A DNA stretch of 64,000 nt from Nereocystis luetkeana (taxonomy: Eukaryota > Sar > Phaeophyceae > Laminariales > Laminariaceae): NCBI GenBank assembly GCA_031213475.1, contig JARUPZ010000034.1, forward strand, positions 1,012,501 to 1,076,500, in the 5' to 3' direction. Below, in pieces: positions 1 through 11,388 of this stretch (position 1 is its first letter; each line of letters begins with the position of its first letter). Both the position numbers and the translations under genes were made by a program. The notes under the pieces are model-generated. The model saw only the letters and a program-made list of their open reading frames with translations. It ran no database searches and was not told the origin of the DNA.

Positions 1-125
1 GAAAACCCGACATGCTCCGTCCCGGCATTGTAAGGATGCGAGGGTCTATGGTCATACGACTACGGCCATGCATGAGATCGAGTACATCTCTCCTATCGAG
101 TAACCCCCCCCCCCCCCCCCGCACT
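1..125 (+). repeat. Family D repeat, left module with poly-C tail
   Basis: This roughly 95-bp module runs from 'gacatgctccgtcccgg' through 'gggatgcgagggtctatggt' to 'ctcctatcgag' and ends in a 16-base C tract. The same module recurs at 15925-16010, 17345-17410, 29543-29625, 35638-35735 and, reversed, at 47938-48045. Each copy runs straight into a C-rich stretch. It has no coding capacity. It is probably one end of a non-autonomous element whose other end is the 'ctccgtctcgaaagggat' module seen at 5283, 15765, 29745, 32160, 35757 and 37808. Confidence 0.75.
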
Positions 126-324
126 TTTTGTCGGTCGAAACCCCCTTCCATCCCTCATTCCTTGTCCGTTGAAACTGCCTTCCCCCTTCCCTTTGTTCCC
201 CTAGAACATCCAATAATTCCCCCCCGTCACGTTTCAGTTGAAAATCCCCTTTTTCTCCCCCCGTTTGATTGACCCACCGCTCGAAGGTTGTGGGCATTCT
301 GAGCCAGGGTACCGCAACTAGGGC

Positions 325-639
325 CTACGTCATGGGCATTTCTACGGCGAAGACGGTTATCGGAGCCGGGGAAAAAGACCTCGAGGACGTGTACACTTGC
401 GGCCCTTTCGAGGAGCATCTCGGCCTGGGCGCAACGCCAACTAGCACTGGTCGCGGTGGTGGTACTGGTGGTCTCGGTGCTGCTGCTTTTGCTGGGACGG
501 GTGCTGCTGCTGGTATTGTTTCTGCGGAGACAGGTACTGTTGTTGCCGCTGCTACTCGGACCGCTGCTGCTTCCGCTTCTTCTGGGGCATATGTTGCTTC
601 TGGAGCAGCTGCTACTGCTTCTTCGTAGGCTGGGACAGG

Positions 640-693
<54 letters not shown>

Positions 694-740
694 GGCTGGT
701 AGCGGTGCAAGTCGCACTCGGTTTTCTCTTTGACGGCGTC
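325..740 (-). CDS. Possible terminal exon of an Ala/Pro-rich protein (unrecognised)
   Basis: I do not recognise this protein. One minus-strand frame reads a run of about 19 Ala, then an Ala/Pro/Glu-rich stretch with irregular, protein-like composition (PVPAYEEAVAAAPEATYAPE), and ends VFAVEMPMT at a stop near 325. Immediately upstream of the open stretch is an in-frame stop, with candidate AG acceptors near 735-740. If real, this is therefore a last exon rather than a whole gene. The Ala run is the CTG/CAG array at 638-693 read in one frame; the other minus frame reads it as Ser. Coding status rests only on composition and the clean stop. A repeat-generated spurious frame is a real alternative. 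Confidence 0.28.
638..693 (+). repeat. (CTG)n trinucleotide array
   Basis: About 18 uninterrupted CTG units, encoding poly-Ala, poly-Ser or poly-Gln on the minus strand depending on frame. Less pure GCT/TGC triplets extend from about 470 to 640. Confidence 0.95.
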
Positions 741-1399
741 GCGACGGTTTTCAGGCGCTGCTGCTCTAACGGCATTGCTCGGGACCGCATCCCTTTGTTT
801 ATACGCACTGTAGTTGCACCCACACCCCCAAAAACGACGTCGAGTGCGGAGGGGGAGGGGGGGGCGACGTACTCGCGGTCAAACTCTTGACGTCGAAGGA
901 AAGTCGAAAACAAGCACTTGAGTAGGGAAAAGTGTCGAAAAGGAAGTGACGAGGTCCACACCGGCCCCACCATGTTGGGGGGAGGGGATGCTGGGGTCGA
1001 GGATAAGAGAGGTGTCCGAACTGCAACATGGTGAACCCAAGGGGATGTACGACGCACGCGGTGCAGGCAGGCACCAAAGTGGTACTTGTCCTGTTGCACG
1101 CTATTCTATTCCGTTGACGGTTATCAGGAAGGAGCGCAATTATTCTCTTATGTTCGGTTCTCGATATGCCTTGGTTCTCGGTTGAGGTTTGGACCGCACG
1201 GATAGATGAGTTGGAAGGATTGATGACTTCCCCGCGCGCAATTTTTGGTGGTTCTTGAGTTCTGGTGCAAAAGGCTCTTCCTGGATTGTTGAACACACCG
1301 TATTTATCGTGTTTAGACCGATAGTCCTCGGCCCCAAGAGGGTTAGTAACCATCTCACACATCGGAACAGATCATCGATCCCCACTTCATGATACAGAT
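741..1399. other. No recognisable gene
   Basis: Mixed-composition sequence with a short G-rich patch near 850-870. The open frames here are long only because of the neighbouring triplet repeat. I see no splice-flanked exon or repeat-family member. Confidence 0.5.
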
Positions 1400-1620
1400 C
1401 GTTCAGGGCAGACATTTATATATATATGCCTGATATGTATGATCTGTATGATGTAGCTCATGTTTCCGGGTGGGAGCCGTGTAAATTGCATGATCTAGGA
1501 CATTTTTCCTAGGTTAGACCTTCTACACAGATTGTGCACAACGTTTCGTAACGGCGGGTTAGGATCTAGATGATATATCTGTAGGTTGTCTAGATCGTGA
1601 TCTTGCTCGGCGAGTGAATT
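1400..1620 (+). repeat. Family C GATC-rich dispersed repeat
   Basis: This copy carries the family landmarks in order: 'gatctgtatgatgtagctca', 'ccgggtgggagccgtgta', 'gcatgatctaggacat', 'ttgtgcacaacgtttc', 'ggcgggttaggatctagatg'. The same order appears at 12061, 16771, 19981, 48797, 55851 and 58741, and reversed at 47283. There is no coding potential. Short ATCTGTAGATGAT units inside it repeat imperfectly. Confidence 0.75.
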
Positions 1621-2689
1621 ATTTTCACTATCGCGACAAAACTACTACTCCCGGGTAAATTATTATTCCAAGTAGTGCAGTTAGACAGGAGACCATAGCT
1701 TTGTTGGAAGGTCAGCAGTGGGAGTCAAAAGTTGGCTTTGTTTGGAAACAAAGTTGCAGCCCGTCTGAGGTCCTGATTTTTTTTTCCTTGCGTTTTTGGG
1801 GGCTGCTCGGGAGTCGAGTGCTTCAAGTCGAGCAATGGGCGCGTCTCAGCGCCTGACTATCGATGGTGGTGTTGTTTTGACGTGATGCGCCGCACCACGT
1901 CCGAAGTTTTTACACCGGTATGTTGCGCGTACAGTGTCGTTTTTTAGTTGTTTGGGTTGGGATGGGGTGGGGTGGGGTGGGTTACGTTGGGTTGGGTTGG
2001 ATTGGATTAGAGTGGCCTGGGTTTGGTTTGGTTTCGGTTTCGGTTTCGGTTGATGGAAAACCGCCGGAGCTGGTAGTGAATCGCAATACTCGGGTTTCCA
2101 GTGGAGGGAAGGATGAACGGTTCTCCCATAACTTGAGTAATGCAGACGGTGCGTTAGTATTGATTTTTTTTCTCGATGAACATACGTGGCATAGGATGGG
2201 GGGTGGGGAGGCTGTTGGCCTGGGTTGGTCTGATGTCGGTTCGACCTAGCCCGATGTGGGTGGCGAACATGTCTTGGTGAATACCTGGTGAACATTTGAC
2301 ATGAACATTTCCTCCTGACCGTTGATCGACGCAGTCCTCTTTGGCTATATGAGGCATGCCAGGTATCGGCTTTCCTTTTGAGTGTTGATGGCTGCTCTGA
2401 AGCACGGCTGTGTTTTGCGCCAGATCCTGGGTTGGTTTGGATGTCGGTGTAGACCCCCATTATGAATGACGAACTTTGAGGTTTTCGACGTGCGTCCTCT
2501 TGTTTTGCTTTTTAATTGATCGACGCAATCCCCCTTGCCTAATGCAAATGTACGAGATGTCAGCCATCGCAGTCTCTATTGATTTGTTTGGTGACGCCAT
2601 GGAGGCGGGGCGTCAAGTCAAATACGTACTGTACAATTGTGGGGTAGATTATGGGTAATTTTCAAGGCGCTTCACGGGTCATGACTCGA
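1621..2689. other. Intergenic, with TTGGG-rich low-complexity patch
   Basis: From about 1926 to 2060 the sequence is GGGTT/GGGGT and GGTTTC low complexity. A long minus-strand frame (1846-2460) is just this simple sequence read as Pro/His/Thr. Nothing else is recognisable. Confidence 0.5.
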
Positions 2690-2815
2690 CCCGCGGGTCG
2701 GGCAGGGATTATTTTTACTCTCAAGCGCTGGGTCGGGTTGGGCCAGGTCTGGTCGGGTCACCCTTACCCGACCAGACCCGACCCGATTTGACCCGCAAGG
2801 TTCAACCAAGCCGGT
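2690..2815. repeat. GGGTC/GACCC low-complexity inverted block
   Basis: Runs of 'gggtcggg' are followed by 'cccgacccgac', so the block can fold on itself. Similar blocks occur at 19420-19590, 45640-45740 and 51225-51370, always with the GGGTCGGGT arm opposite a CCCGACCC arm. Confidence 0.7.
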
Positions 2816-4706
2816 AAGCAGTCCTGTTATTGTTGTTTCGTGTATATTTGGTAGGGGGGGCAGCAGGCGTACGTAGACGTTGTAGTGTCTGGAGGGACAT
2901 TACCGGTCAGCGTGCTCGATCGCCGCTGGCAGAGCGAGGAGCGGGGGAGCAGTCAGTCAGTCATTCGGTCAGTAAGTGAGTCAGTGCAATTGGTATTGGC
3001 ATGTTGCCACGATTGGACGAACCCGATTTTGATGCGCAGCTTAAGGTGTTTCTATTCGACCTCTCAGGGCTCAAGGCGCCGGGCGTTGATTGGCTAGAAG
3101 TCTATTCCTTAGGAGGAGGGGTCGGAAAACAGTGACGCAGGAGAGAGGAGGGTGTAGGTCAATGCGGTGGTGAGAGTTTTGGTCTGTGAGGGTGCTACAC
3201 GATGGTGTCGCGGCGCTGGACCTCAACCTCAAAGGGTTATGGCGCGGTCTGCGTAGTAAGAAGTGTTCAAGGACAAAAACGTTCCCTGTGAAAATGCTGA
3301 TTTTGGTACGTTTAATATGGTGTCTTTTATCTTGTTCTGTCGTACGTACGAGTACGGCAAAAAATGAAACAAAACTGCGGGATTATATTTATTTTATAGA
3401 ATTATGAATTACGTCGGCTGTGCGTTCGACTGATGATATAGTTGAACTTTGCAAGCTGCGTAATACGTCTCGTCTATACCCCATATTTACTGAATTTTAC
3501 AAGTTGTACGATAAGCCGTTAACGCGTGTGCTATATGTAATTCCTTGTTAGGGGTATAGGCCAGTGGCTCCCCTGGATGCTTCCTGGGTCAGCAGGACAA
3601 TTTACGTGATCACTCTACGCACTGATACTATATAATAACCCGAATAAGGGAGAGTAATATGACGTCGCAACATGTTGAAATGTTTTCATTTTACAAATAT
3701 TGATTGAGTGCTGTTGAGTTATTTGGTGGATGGAATCGTTTATTTCTAGCTGCCATGTGGCCGTCCTAGTGAGATGGTCGGTCGGGTCTGACGGTAGGAA
3801 GGAAGTTGCTAGTGAGACATGCGGCGGTTGTTGTTCTGGCGCTGTTTCTCCGAAATATTTGTAGAGCTTCGTCGGCGATGCGATGAGATGTGCAATGGAT
3901 ATTCTTGTTTTTGCACGGCCAAGGAGCGGGGTGGGTGTGCTTATCCCACCAGTGTGTGTACTCGTAACCAATTGTTGTATTGAAGGAGTTGGAACACCGC
4001 ATATCTTTCGGTCTCTGTTCAACACCCCCTCGTGCTGAAAATCTGCGAAAATCTGCGTGTGTTTTCTTTCCTGATTCGAGCACCTCATTTTTGATTGCGT
4101 TGTTGTGCAAGTCCTGGCAGTTTGTGTTTTTTGTTCCTGTATTGTTCATTCCGTGAATTAAGTCCCCTGCCCCCTCGTGGCCCTGCTGGTTGAAAGTTTC
4201 CCACGTATTCAGCGTTGTTCGGGAGGATGTCCGGGTCGACGTAGCGTAGTTACTCGCACACGGACCGTTTTTTTTTCTTGATACGTTATGCCTGGTGCAA
4301 TTTTATAGTAGTTTCTTGTCACGCAACAAAATTTAGAAAAACGTCGGCCAGCTATTCGCCTGGCTCTTTACAGTTACACAGCACGCACCACTGGGATCGG
4401 GGTCAGGCGGTGTGGTGTTCGCTGCTGTACGCTTCCCTGATATTTTCCAGTGGGCATAAGAAGAGGAAATAGGCGTACTGATTGTGTTTTGTTTTTCTCC
4501 GATTGTCCCCGTGCTTATTGTCCCCATCACCGATAACTTGTTGTTTCCCCTGCCCCGGGGTTCCATAAATGTCTCTGTGTTCGCACGTTTCTCTTGAAAG
4601 TTGCTAGCGCCTGATAACCACAAAAAAGGCACGATCGCGATTGCTTTTTTGTTCTGTCTCGTATCGTAAAACAGTCCGATTGTGGGTAGACTGTATACGA
4701 TCGATA
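2816..4706. other. No recognisable gene or repeat family
   Basis: Moderate-GC sequence with only short, compositionally random frames on both strands. No convincing splice sites flank an open stretch. Confidence 0.45.
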
Positions 4707-4926
4707 CTATTACGGGGGACCGTAGTTAATAGTGCCAAATATTGGTATTACGGGGGACCATAGTTAACAGGACCTATGGTATGCATAAAAACCTATATGT
4801 TTAACCATTTTTACTAGCAATATTTGGTCCTGTTAACTATGGCCCCCCGAAATAGTAAAAATGGTTACGTATATAGTTTTTTTATGTATACCATAGGTCC
4901 TATTAACTATGGCCCCCCGTAATACA
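4707..4926. mobile_element. Family A MITE, tandem/nested copies
   Basis: A near-complete family A unit starts 'attacgggggaccatag' at about 4747 and ends 'ggccccccg' near 4850. A 5' fragment precedes it (4709-4740) and a 3' half in the opposite orientation follows it (4855-4924). The terminal inverted repeat is about 28 bp, beginning ATTACGGGGG and continuing CCATAGTTAACAGGACC. The core contains TTTTTACTA and TATGGTAT. No ORF. Confidence 0.85.
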
Positions 4927-6999
4927 TGTTGAGCAGAGTAGACGGGAAGATAAAATGAGCGCGGTGCACCTGTTACCGGAAATTTGTTCCCCGACTACTC
5001 GTGGTAAGGTTTTTTTTTTTTCTAACCGAGAGGTCGAACTTCCCTCCTCCCTCTTGTGGCGATGGGCGCAACGAGCAGAAACGAAAAACAAAATAGTATG
5101 CCTTCTCCAGCATTCGGGAGCCGACGACATCTTCTTATCTTGTCATTGCGTAAAACTACTTTCGGGCTAGATCCTTGCGAGAACGCCACCATCGTCGTGA
5201 TCCTCGTCATCACAATACCGATACCACCCTCTGTACCACCGCTGCTCATTTCCCAATGCATCCATTTCAGGCGGTACCGCTCTTGGGTACGTGACGCTCT
5301 CCTCCCCGCTTCGTCTCGAAAGGGATGCGTGATCAATGGTCAAACAACTGAGGCAAGAAATAAAATGGGTACGCCCCCCCCCTCTCAACCTCCCCCCACC
5401 CCGTCGACAACGAAAGACGCCGGGAGACCACGGCTCGGCCCCTTGACTGACCGCCTCCCAACACTAAAACCAGAAGCACAAGACCGAGAGAGGTCTGGAC
5501 GTGCCCAACAAGACAGGTCCCCCAGCATATCGATGGCTGATTTTGAGAAAAAAACACGAAAGGTGATGTTTTTCAGCTTTTTTCATTTGAAATGAAATGC
5601 CACGGATCGTGATCTTTTGTCATACGCCAAAAAGTAACGAATCGCGGATTTTTTTTTCGTTCGTTAGGAAACGGCCTATTAATACCGGTGTATACAGTAG
5701 CAAATACTTTCATATTCTCGAAACCTTAGTTCCATACCTCAGGTGTTTCTAATGCACCCACCAACGTTTCGGCTCTCTGCTGTTGTTGTCTTTGTTGCTT
5801 TACTTTTTGTTCATGCGACGCTTTTTACGTGGGTTTGGCGTATTATATGTTCGCGTTTGTTTGCAATCCAGCCGTCCTGCCATAATAGCAACTATAAATA
5901 CCAGGTGCTGTATCTCTAGCTTGTACTGCTGGTTTGTAACAGCCATCCGTAGTCGGCACAACAACAAACAGCTTCCAAATTCGGCACTTGTGCTCGGGGT
6001 CAAAGATGCCGGGAGGCCGGTCTTCTTGAGGACGTCAAGACTATTTTAGCCTCAGAATACGAGTTAATGTGCAGAGAGGGGGGGTCGGTCAAGGGAGCAA
6101 ACCGCGATCTACTATGTATGTACTCGTGGCATCTTTGGCGTGGGAATGACATTGATCTTCTTCGATAGGCGGTATGGTGTCACAATTCTGTCGGCGCGGT
6201 GGCAACATGTCCATCTTATTTTTAATGCATAATAATAGTCGCAAAATAAACGCACTGTGAGGCTCCCTGCGCACGTCACTCGACTTTGCGTACGCACGAG
6301 ATGCGAGTAGCCGTTTCATTTCATTTCAATGTAAGACACGCAGCTAGCTCTACGCTGGCAACACACACCTGGTTGCTGTATTGGTGTATGGTGAGGAAGC
6401 TTTTACATACGATTGCAACGTGTTACGTAAGTGCTCGTTCTCAGTCAAGGCCCCCGCAAAAAAGCGTCATGTCTAAGCGCCGAACCTAGTGAAGCAACGT
6501 CATTCATCAGACATGCTGAACAGACGACATTTATGTACGTACGATTACAAGGTATGGTCGCGTACACACATACTCCGCAGTAGTTGGAGGTTATTTTTGA
6601 AAGAGCGAAAAATAATTTGTGCCCGCTCGTACCAATCCACCCGTCCATCCCCTTCCACGAAGCGATATAGTGTGGCATGCCGCGCATAAGCGCAAGCGAG
6701 GGAAGATACAACATACACAATTCAGAGGTTGGTACGCAGCTCCGGGAACGGCTCTCGACGAACTGATGCTCCACGTCTACCTCGTTGGCGTCTCTTGCCG
6801 AGGCAGACATATTTACTGTATACAGGCATTGGGGTGGATGTATAGGTACCTATCCTCATACAGACGGCGGGTATGATTTGTCGTTCTCTATTTCAGAATT
6901 GCCCTTCTTAATGCCTTGTACCCCCCAACATTTTTTGTGGGCATGTGCGGTGGTGGTAATGAATGGTAGTAATGTCGCCTGCTCATATCGAACACCACA
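4927..6999. other. Intergenic, with one family D right module
   Basis: At 5283-5370 lies a family D right module ('cgtctcgaaagggatgcgtg ... ggcaagaaataaaatg'), followed by a C-rich tract. The 179-aa plus-strand frame across it (5056-5595) runs through repeat sequence and lacks protein-like features, so I do not call a gene. The remainder shows nothing recognisable. Confidence 0.5.
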
Positions 7000-7476
7000 A
7001 ACAACATATTCGCCTGATTGAGAGCGTAGTATCTGATTGAGAGCGAGATTGCGCGATACGCTGTAGCCGGACTACCGCTGAGAGGTGGAGCTTGCTGTGT
7101 AGCTTGAATTGAAGGGCTAGCCCGTAGCTTCAAGCCGCTACCCTGGTCATCGTGTGGGAGTCTCTCGTTGTGGAGCTACAGCCGGGAGCAGAAGCTACAG
7201 TAGAGCCCACCGCCCGAGGCGAAACAAATTGAGGCAGGAATAGCCAATCTGGGGAAATCTAGCAACTTGTCTAGCTCCTAGCTGCAGCATCCGATGACGA
7301 TGACACGCATATGCTCGCGACGCTGCTGACGAAACCTTCAATTTGCGCCGCTTCTTGGAATAGCCCGTCCCCTACTTACCAAGAAATGGCAAGAGGCGTC
7401 TGGACCCGAAATTTCAATTTATTTGGCTCTCGCTCTCAATCAGATACTTCGCTCTCAATCAGGCGAATATGTTGTT
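7000..7476. mobile_element. Non-autonomous element with 48-bp terminal inverted repeats
   Basis: The left end (7000-7047) and the reverse complement of the right end (7429-7476) match over 48 bases with a single A/T difference. Each terminal repeat contains two direct copies of CTGATTGAGAGCG, separated by TAGTAT on the left and AAGTAT on the right. The roughly 380-bp interior has no transposase frame. Size and structure fit a MITE-like DNA transposon derivative. The family is not recognised, and target-site duplications are not obvious. Confidence 0.7.
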
Positions 7477-8249
7477 CACAGTCTTCGCCTTCCACACGCA
7501 TGTCGACGCGCGACTTCTACTGGAACATTCTGATATGGTTGACGGGGGGAAACGCCACGCGCTACAAATATACTGATGAAAAACCTGTTGTGGCATTCCA
7601 CGACGGAAAACAATGCGTGATCGATGATTGATGATGGTAACGCTACGTGCAATGACCCTCACAAACACTGCATACAATCTATAAGGGTCGTTGAGTCCAT
7701 ACCATCAGATTCGACGGGCGACAAATACACGACTCTGAAAATACAGTGCACAGTGACGGTTGCTGGTACGCAAGGACCATTGCAGCAAATGCATGTATGC
7801 CGGGCGCCAGGTACGTACGTTGAGACTATATCCTTCAATCATAGAGAACCGACGCACATCAGCCAACGTCCCGGAACCAAGCCGTCACCTACCTTACGAT
7901 ATGTACCTCCACCGTCGCCATCTCGGCAACGCCTCCGCAACAGAATACACAAAGGGTTAACCAATACCAATCAATGCGCAATCCACAAAATGTGCAAACC
8001 TTCATTGGAGCTATCATATAATGCCAACACACACCATACGTAAGAGAGCAGGCCCAGCATGCTGACATAAAAAAAAAGCATCGGCCGAAGCCCAACCGTT
8101 GCCAATCCAAACCTTCTTGACTGTGGAGCCGGATATGAACGACCAACTAATCGGACATTCTTCACCCCAGTATACCGCAAACGCGAAAAACATTTTTTTT
8201 TTAAATACCAAATGGAGCGCAAGATCCAAAATTGACCGCCACCAAAGAT
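7477..8249. other. No recognisable gene
   Basis: The plus-strand frame 7624-8043 has no splice signals or motifs. The long minus-strand frame entering from 8588 is coding-like only beyond 8250, where it belongs to the pheophytinase pseudogene. Confidence 0.45.
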
Positions 8250-8479
8250 CATCTCGACCATTTCTCGTTGGAAGCTTCTCCCCGGATAAACCCAGACGGC
8301 CGTACCGACCCATTCCACGGGCCCCCTCGCTTGTACGTCCGGCATCATGGCACCCTGCGGCACGACTCCCGTCCTACTGTAAGTCAGAAGGGGGCAAGGA
8401 AAACGAGGGGCTCGTGTGGTCGGCGGGGCTATGTACCGGTATACGCCTCGCTCGTTCCTTAAGGGAGGCTTTGCTCTCA

Positions 8480-9000
8480 TCCATGTTCTTTCCCATACCC
8501 TCACCCATCCCTTGTCTTGAATCTTGCCCTCAAATGTACCCTTGCTCTTATCCTTGGTCTCACCATAAACCCTGTCCCTTTCCCTCACTCACATCCTCGC
8601 CCTGACCAAGTTATCACCCACCACGCATATTAGCACCCTTACCCTTACCGTGTTAGGTGTTTCGTGGTGGGGGGGCGTGTCCTGAAGGAGATAATTATTG
8701 CGATGAAACGTGAAAGGAACGTCACAACACACAGAAGGGGAAAGCGGGGAGGGAGGGGGGGGGGGGGGGGGGGGGGGTCGGGGATAGTTGACACACGAGC
8801 ACAAGGAAAGAAGGAGTGAAAAAGAGGGGAGGAGGCTGTCCTGGCAATTTTTTGCCTCGGCGGTACCGTGGAAGGGAGGGAGAGTATCATCCTATGAACG
8901 AATGGAGGAGAAGGCAGGAAGAAAAAGGGAGGGATCGAAAAGGGGGGGAAAACTCTAAAGAGGCGCGGAGAGGGGGGGGGGCGGGGTAGGCAGGGGGATA
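8480..9000. repeat. Simple-sequence tracts inside the pseudogene
   Basis: Pyrimidine-rich CCCTT-type sequence occupies 8500-8640. A G run of nearly 30 bases lies at about 8754-8777, with further G runs to 9000. These fall in the positions of introns 6' and 7' of the pseudogene. The intact arm has comparable purine-rich simple sequence at 20410-20520. Confidence 0.7.
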
Positions 9001-10174
9001 ATTATCTCGCTGTCGAGCCGCAAATATCTAGAAGCCGCAACTCCAGCCATTTTCAAGAGGCAGAAGCAGCTTCATTGCATCGTGTAGATAAAGCAGCTCA
9101 AGGTGTAGATGTGAAGAAACGTCCCAAGAGTTGAAAAAAAAAGATAGGAATGCGCGAAAAATGCTGGTGTTGAACTCCCGAGTGTGAAAAATATGCGGAC
9201 TCCGCCTGAAATGGTTGTGTTGGTCGCCACAATGATGGTGACGATGAGGGCCAATTTTTAAGCTCTCTCCGGCAAAACACTTCGTAAAATATCTTGACGT
9301 AGGGCTAACGCGCAACAGTTATACCCTCCCCGCCCAACTCGCGCGCTCACAGAAACGTATTTCCCCGTTCCCCCTGCCATGCAGCCCCAGCGAAAACACC
9401 TCGTTTTTTTTGTCGCGCATTGGCTGGTTAATTGGTTTCAGCACTCCCATAGACCGTCGGTTTCATTGCTTCGACTTATCTCGCCCGTTCCTACTAATAC
9501 ATACCTGGTACAACCTCCCGCAAACAAAAAAAAAAGGTCCCTCTCTCAGCGTCAAGGCCAAATTTAGAAGAAGGGTTAAGGTTTCAGTGGGAGGTTCTTG
9601 ACGGCGCCGGTGGCGTGATCCCCTGGTATATAGCAGGGTATTTGCTGCCTCTGTCGCTTTGAGCAGTGCCCCCCAACGGGAACGTCCCAGGGGCTCTCAT
9701 TCCCGCAGATCAAAACCAGGGGCATCTCAAGGCGGTCGCTCGTGTCCTCGAACCTGCTATTCACACTTGTCGGAGGACAACATGAGAAACCGCATGCATG
9801 CCCGAACAAGCAACACCATAATATTTACAGGGGGAGCACAGCGACGCGGGGGGGAATCTGAGTGTTTTGCTCGTGCGTACGAAAATATTTGGCCAATCAG
9901 ATGAATGTGAGTCCCGTGGTCGGCCATACGTGCGCCTGTGTGGCGTGAAAAACAGCAGCAGCAGTACCGAAGGAATACCTCCCCGAGCTTGACGAGGGTT
10001 GCCGATCGATATATTGGGATGTGTCCGAGGAGGAGCCTCTCCGTCTCTATGCCTCTGAGCGCCGATGCATGCTGCAATAGGGGATAGTGGGTGCATTGAC
10101 TATTATTTTCTGGGGCTCCTTCGTGTTTGTGTATGTTCCTCTCTCCGGGGGTTTATGCCTCCAAATACCTATTT

Positions 10175-10299
10175 ATTACGGGGGACCATAGTTAATAGGA
10201 CCTATGGTATAAATAAAAACCGAACAGGTATACATTTAGCCATTTTTACTACTATTAATAACATTGTTTGGTCCTATTAACTATGGCCCCCCGCAATAG
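10175..10299 (+). mobile_element. Family A MITE
   Basis: A full-length copy from 'ttacgggggaccatagttaa' to 'ctatggccccccgcaatag', lying in the region of the pheophytinase pseudogene between exons 1' and 6'. The interior is slightly longer than in other copies because of an extra TATTAATA stretch. Confidence 0.9.
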
Positions 10300-11150
10300 T
10301 TTATGCCACGTGGTATGTTTTTTTAGGCCAATTTATTGTGCTAAAAAACCTGCCGGCAGATGAAATCATATCCAAGCCCCACCCCAGATTTTACCACCGA
10401 CAATCCTACCACACCAGAGATACTTGTAGTAGTAGCCCATCCACGTTGCGTGATAGCAGTGCCATATAGAGTGTCTCCGCCAACGCATATCGCTCAGAGC
10501 ACGCCCCTCCCCCTCTCTTGACGTAATACGAGCTGGTTCCAAAGACAGCCAGAAATTTGCGGCTTCGCACGTTGGCACTTTCTTTCGTCATCATTCCTGC
10601 TGTATATACTCCTGTCTGCTGTCAAAAACACCTGAACAGCCTACCAACCTAAGGATCCCTTCTCCCAGATTGTTAAAGGTCCTCCTGCTGTCTGTAGTTT
10701 ATACAGTACCTGGTAGTTTCCTTTTTTGTGTGTGTTTGCGGTGGGCGACTGATCGATGCTTGTCTGCTCTGAGAGGAATACGGTTGGTGCGATGTTCTGA
10801 TGTTCTGATAAATCTATAAAGACGTCGATTTTGAATTTTGAAGAAAACCTCAACAAGATCGTAGGAGATCATGAAGGCGAGGAAAGAACCACACACCAGC
10901 TGAGCGCGTCCTTCCTTCGCCTCTTCGCTCGAACACCTAAGATACTCGGCAGGTGTCGGCGTACCTTCAGGTCCTGGCTGGCTGTAGAGCGATAGACGAG
11001 GACGGGCTTCGACTATAAATAGAGATTTGGTGGTGCGACAAGGTGCGAGGAGGATATTTATTTTGATAATTTTTTCGTGCAACGAGCCTTTGGTCGAACA
11101 TGGTGGAGTTTGAAAGGCGTGGGTGCAGAGTCAACAGCGGTAGAGGCCGC

Positions 11151-11388
11151 CGAGGACAGCAACAACCCACGTTCGTACTACTGTTGATGCAACGATGGAC
11201 TGTGGCGGACGGCTGGGCCGCTATATATGCTTCACCGTCATATTCTGGCTGCTGCTGTGTCGTGTTCGCTGGTGTTGCGGCCTATCCTCAATCCCCTATT
11301 CCCTATGCTGTATGCCATCTTGAAAAAAATGGAAACCCTTTTCTCCAAGTTCGACCCTTCAAGCGAGCATGTTCCCGAGAGCAAAAGC
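11151..11388. promoter_or_regulatory. Spacer between head-to-head gene copies; candidate promoter region
   Basis: This short interval separates the start of the intact plus-strand pheophytinase gene from the start of its inverted relic. It is the axis of the duplication. Any promoter of the intact gene, and formerly of the relic, must lie at least partly here. I cannot identify core promoter elements with confidence. A 'ctatatatgc' at 11221-11230 is the only TATA-like string. Confidence 0.35.

Larger units (their letters stand above)
8250..11150 (-). pseudogene. Decayed inverted copy of the pheophytinase gene
   Basis: Four exons of the intact gene at 11389-20778 are recognisable here in order on the minus strand. 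Exon 1': about 11150-10897, sharing SRSPSSS(V/I)ALQP and the GT donor. Exon 6': 9753-9623, reading DRLEMPLVLICGNESPWDVP against DRLEMPLVLIYGKEDPWVVP. Exon 7': about 8692-8650, reading PPHHETPNTV against SPHHETPNTV. Exon 8': about 8376-8250, reading RGPVEWVGTAVW against RGPLEWVDTAVW. The hydrolase core (exons 2-5, with the nucleophile) is not found. Exon 6' has lost its GT donor and the acidic residue of EDPW, and exons 1' and 8' are out of frame. It is therefore a non-functional relic. Introns are shrunken relative to the intact copy, but the start of intron 1 and the exon 8 acceptor tract are conserved. Confidence 0.85.

Noticed and set aside
5056-5595. 179-aa plus-strand frame
   Set aside because: It crosses a family D module and a C-rich tract. 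No protein-like motif or splice context.
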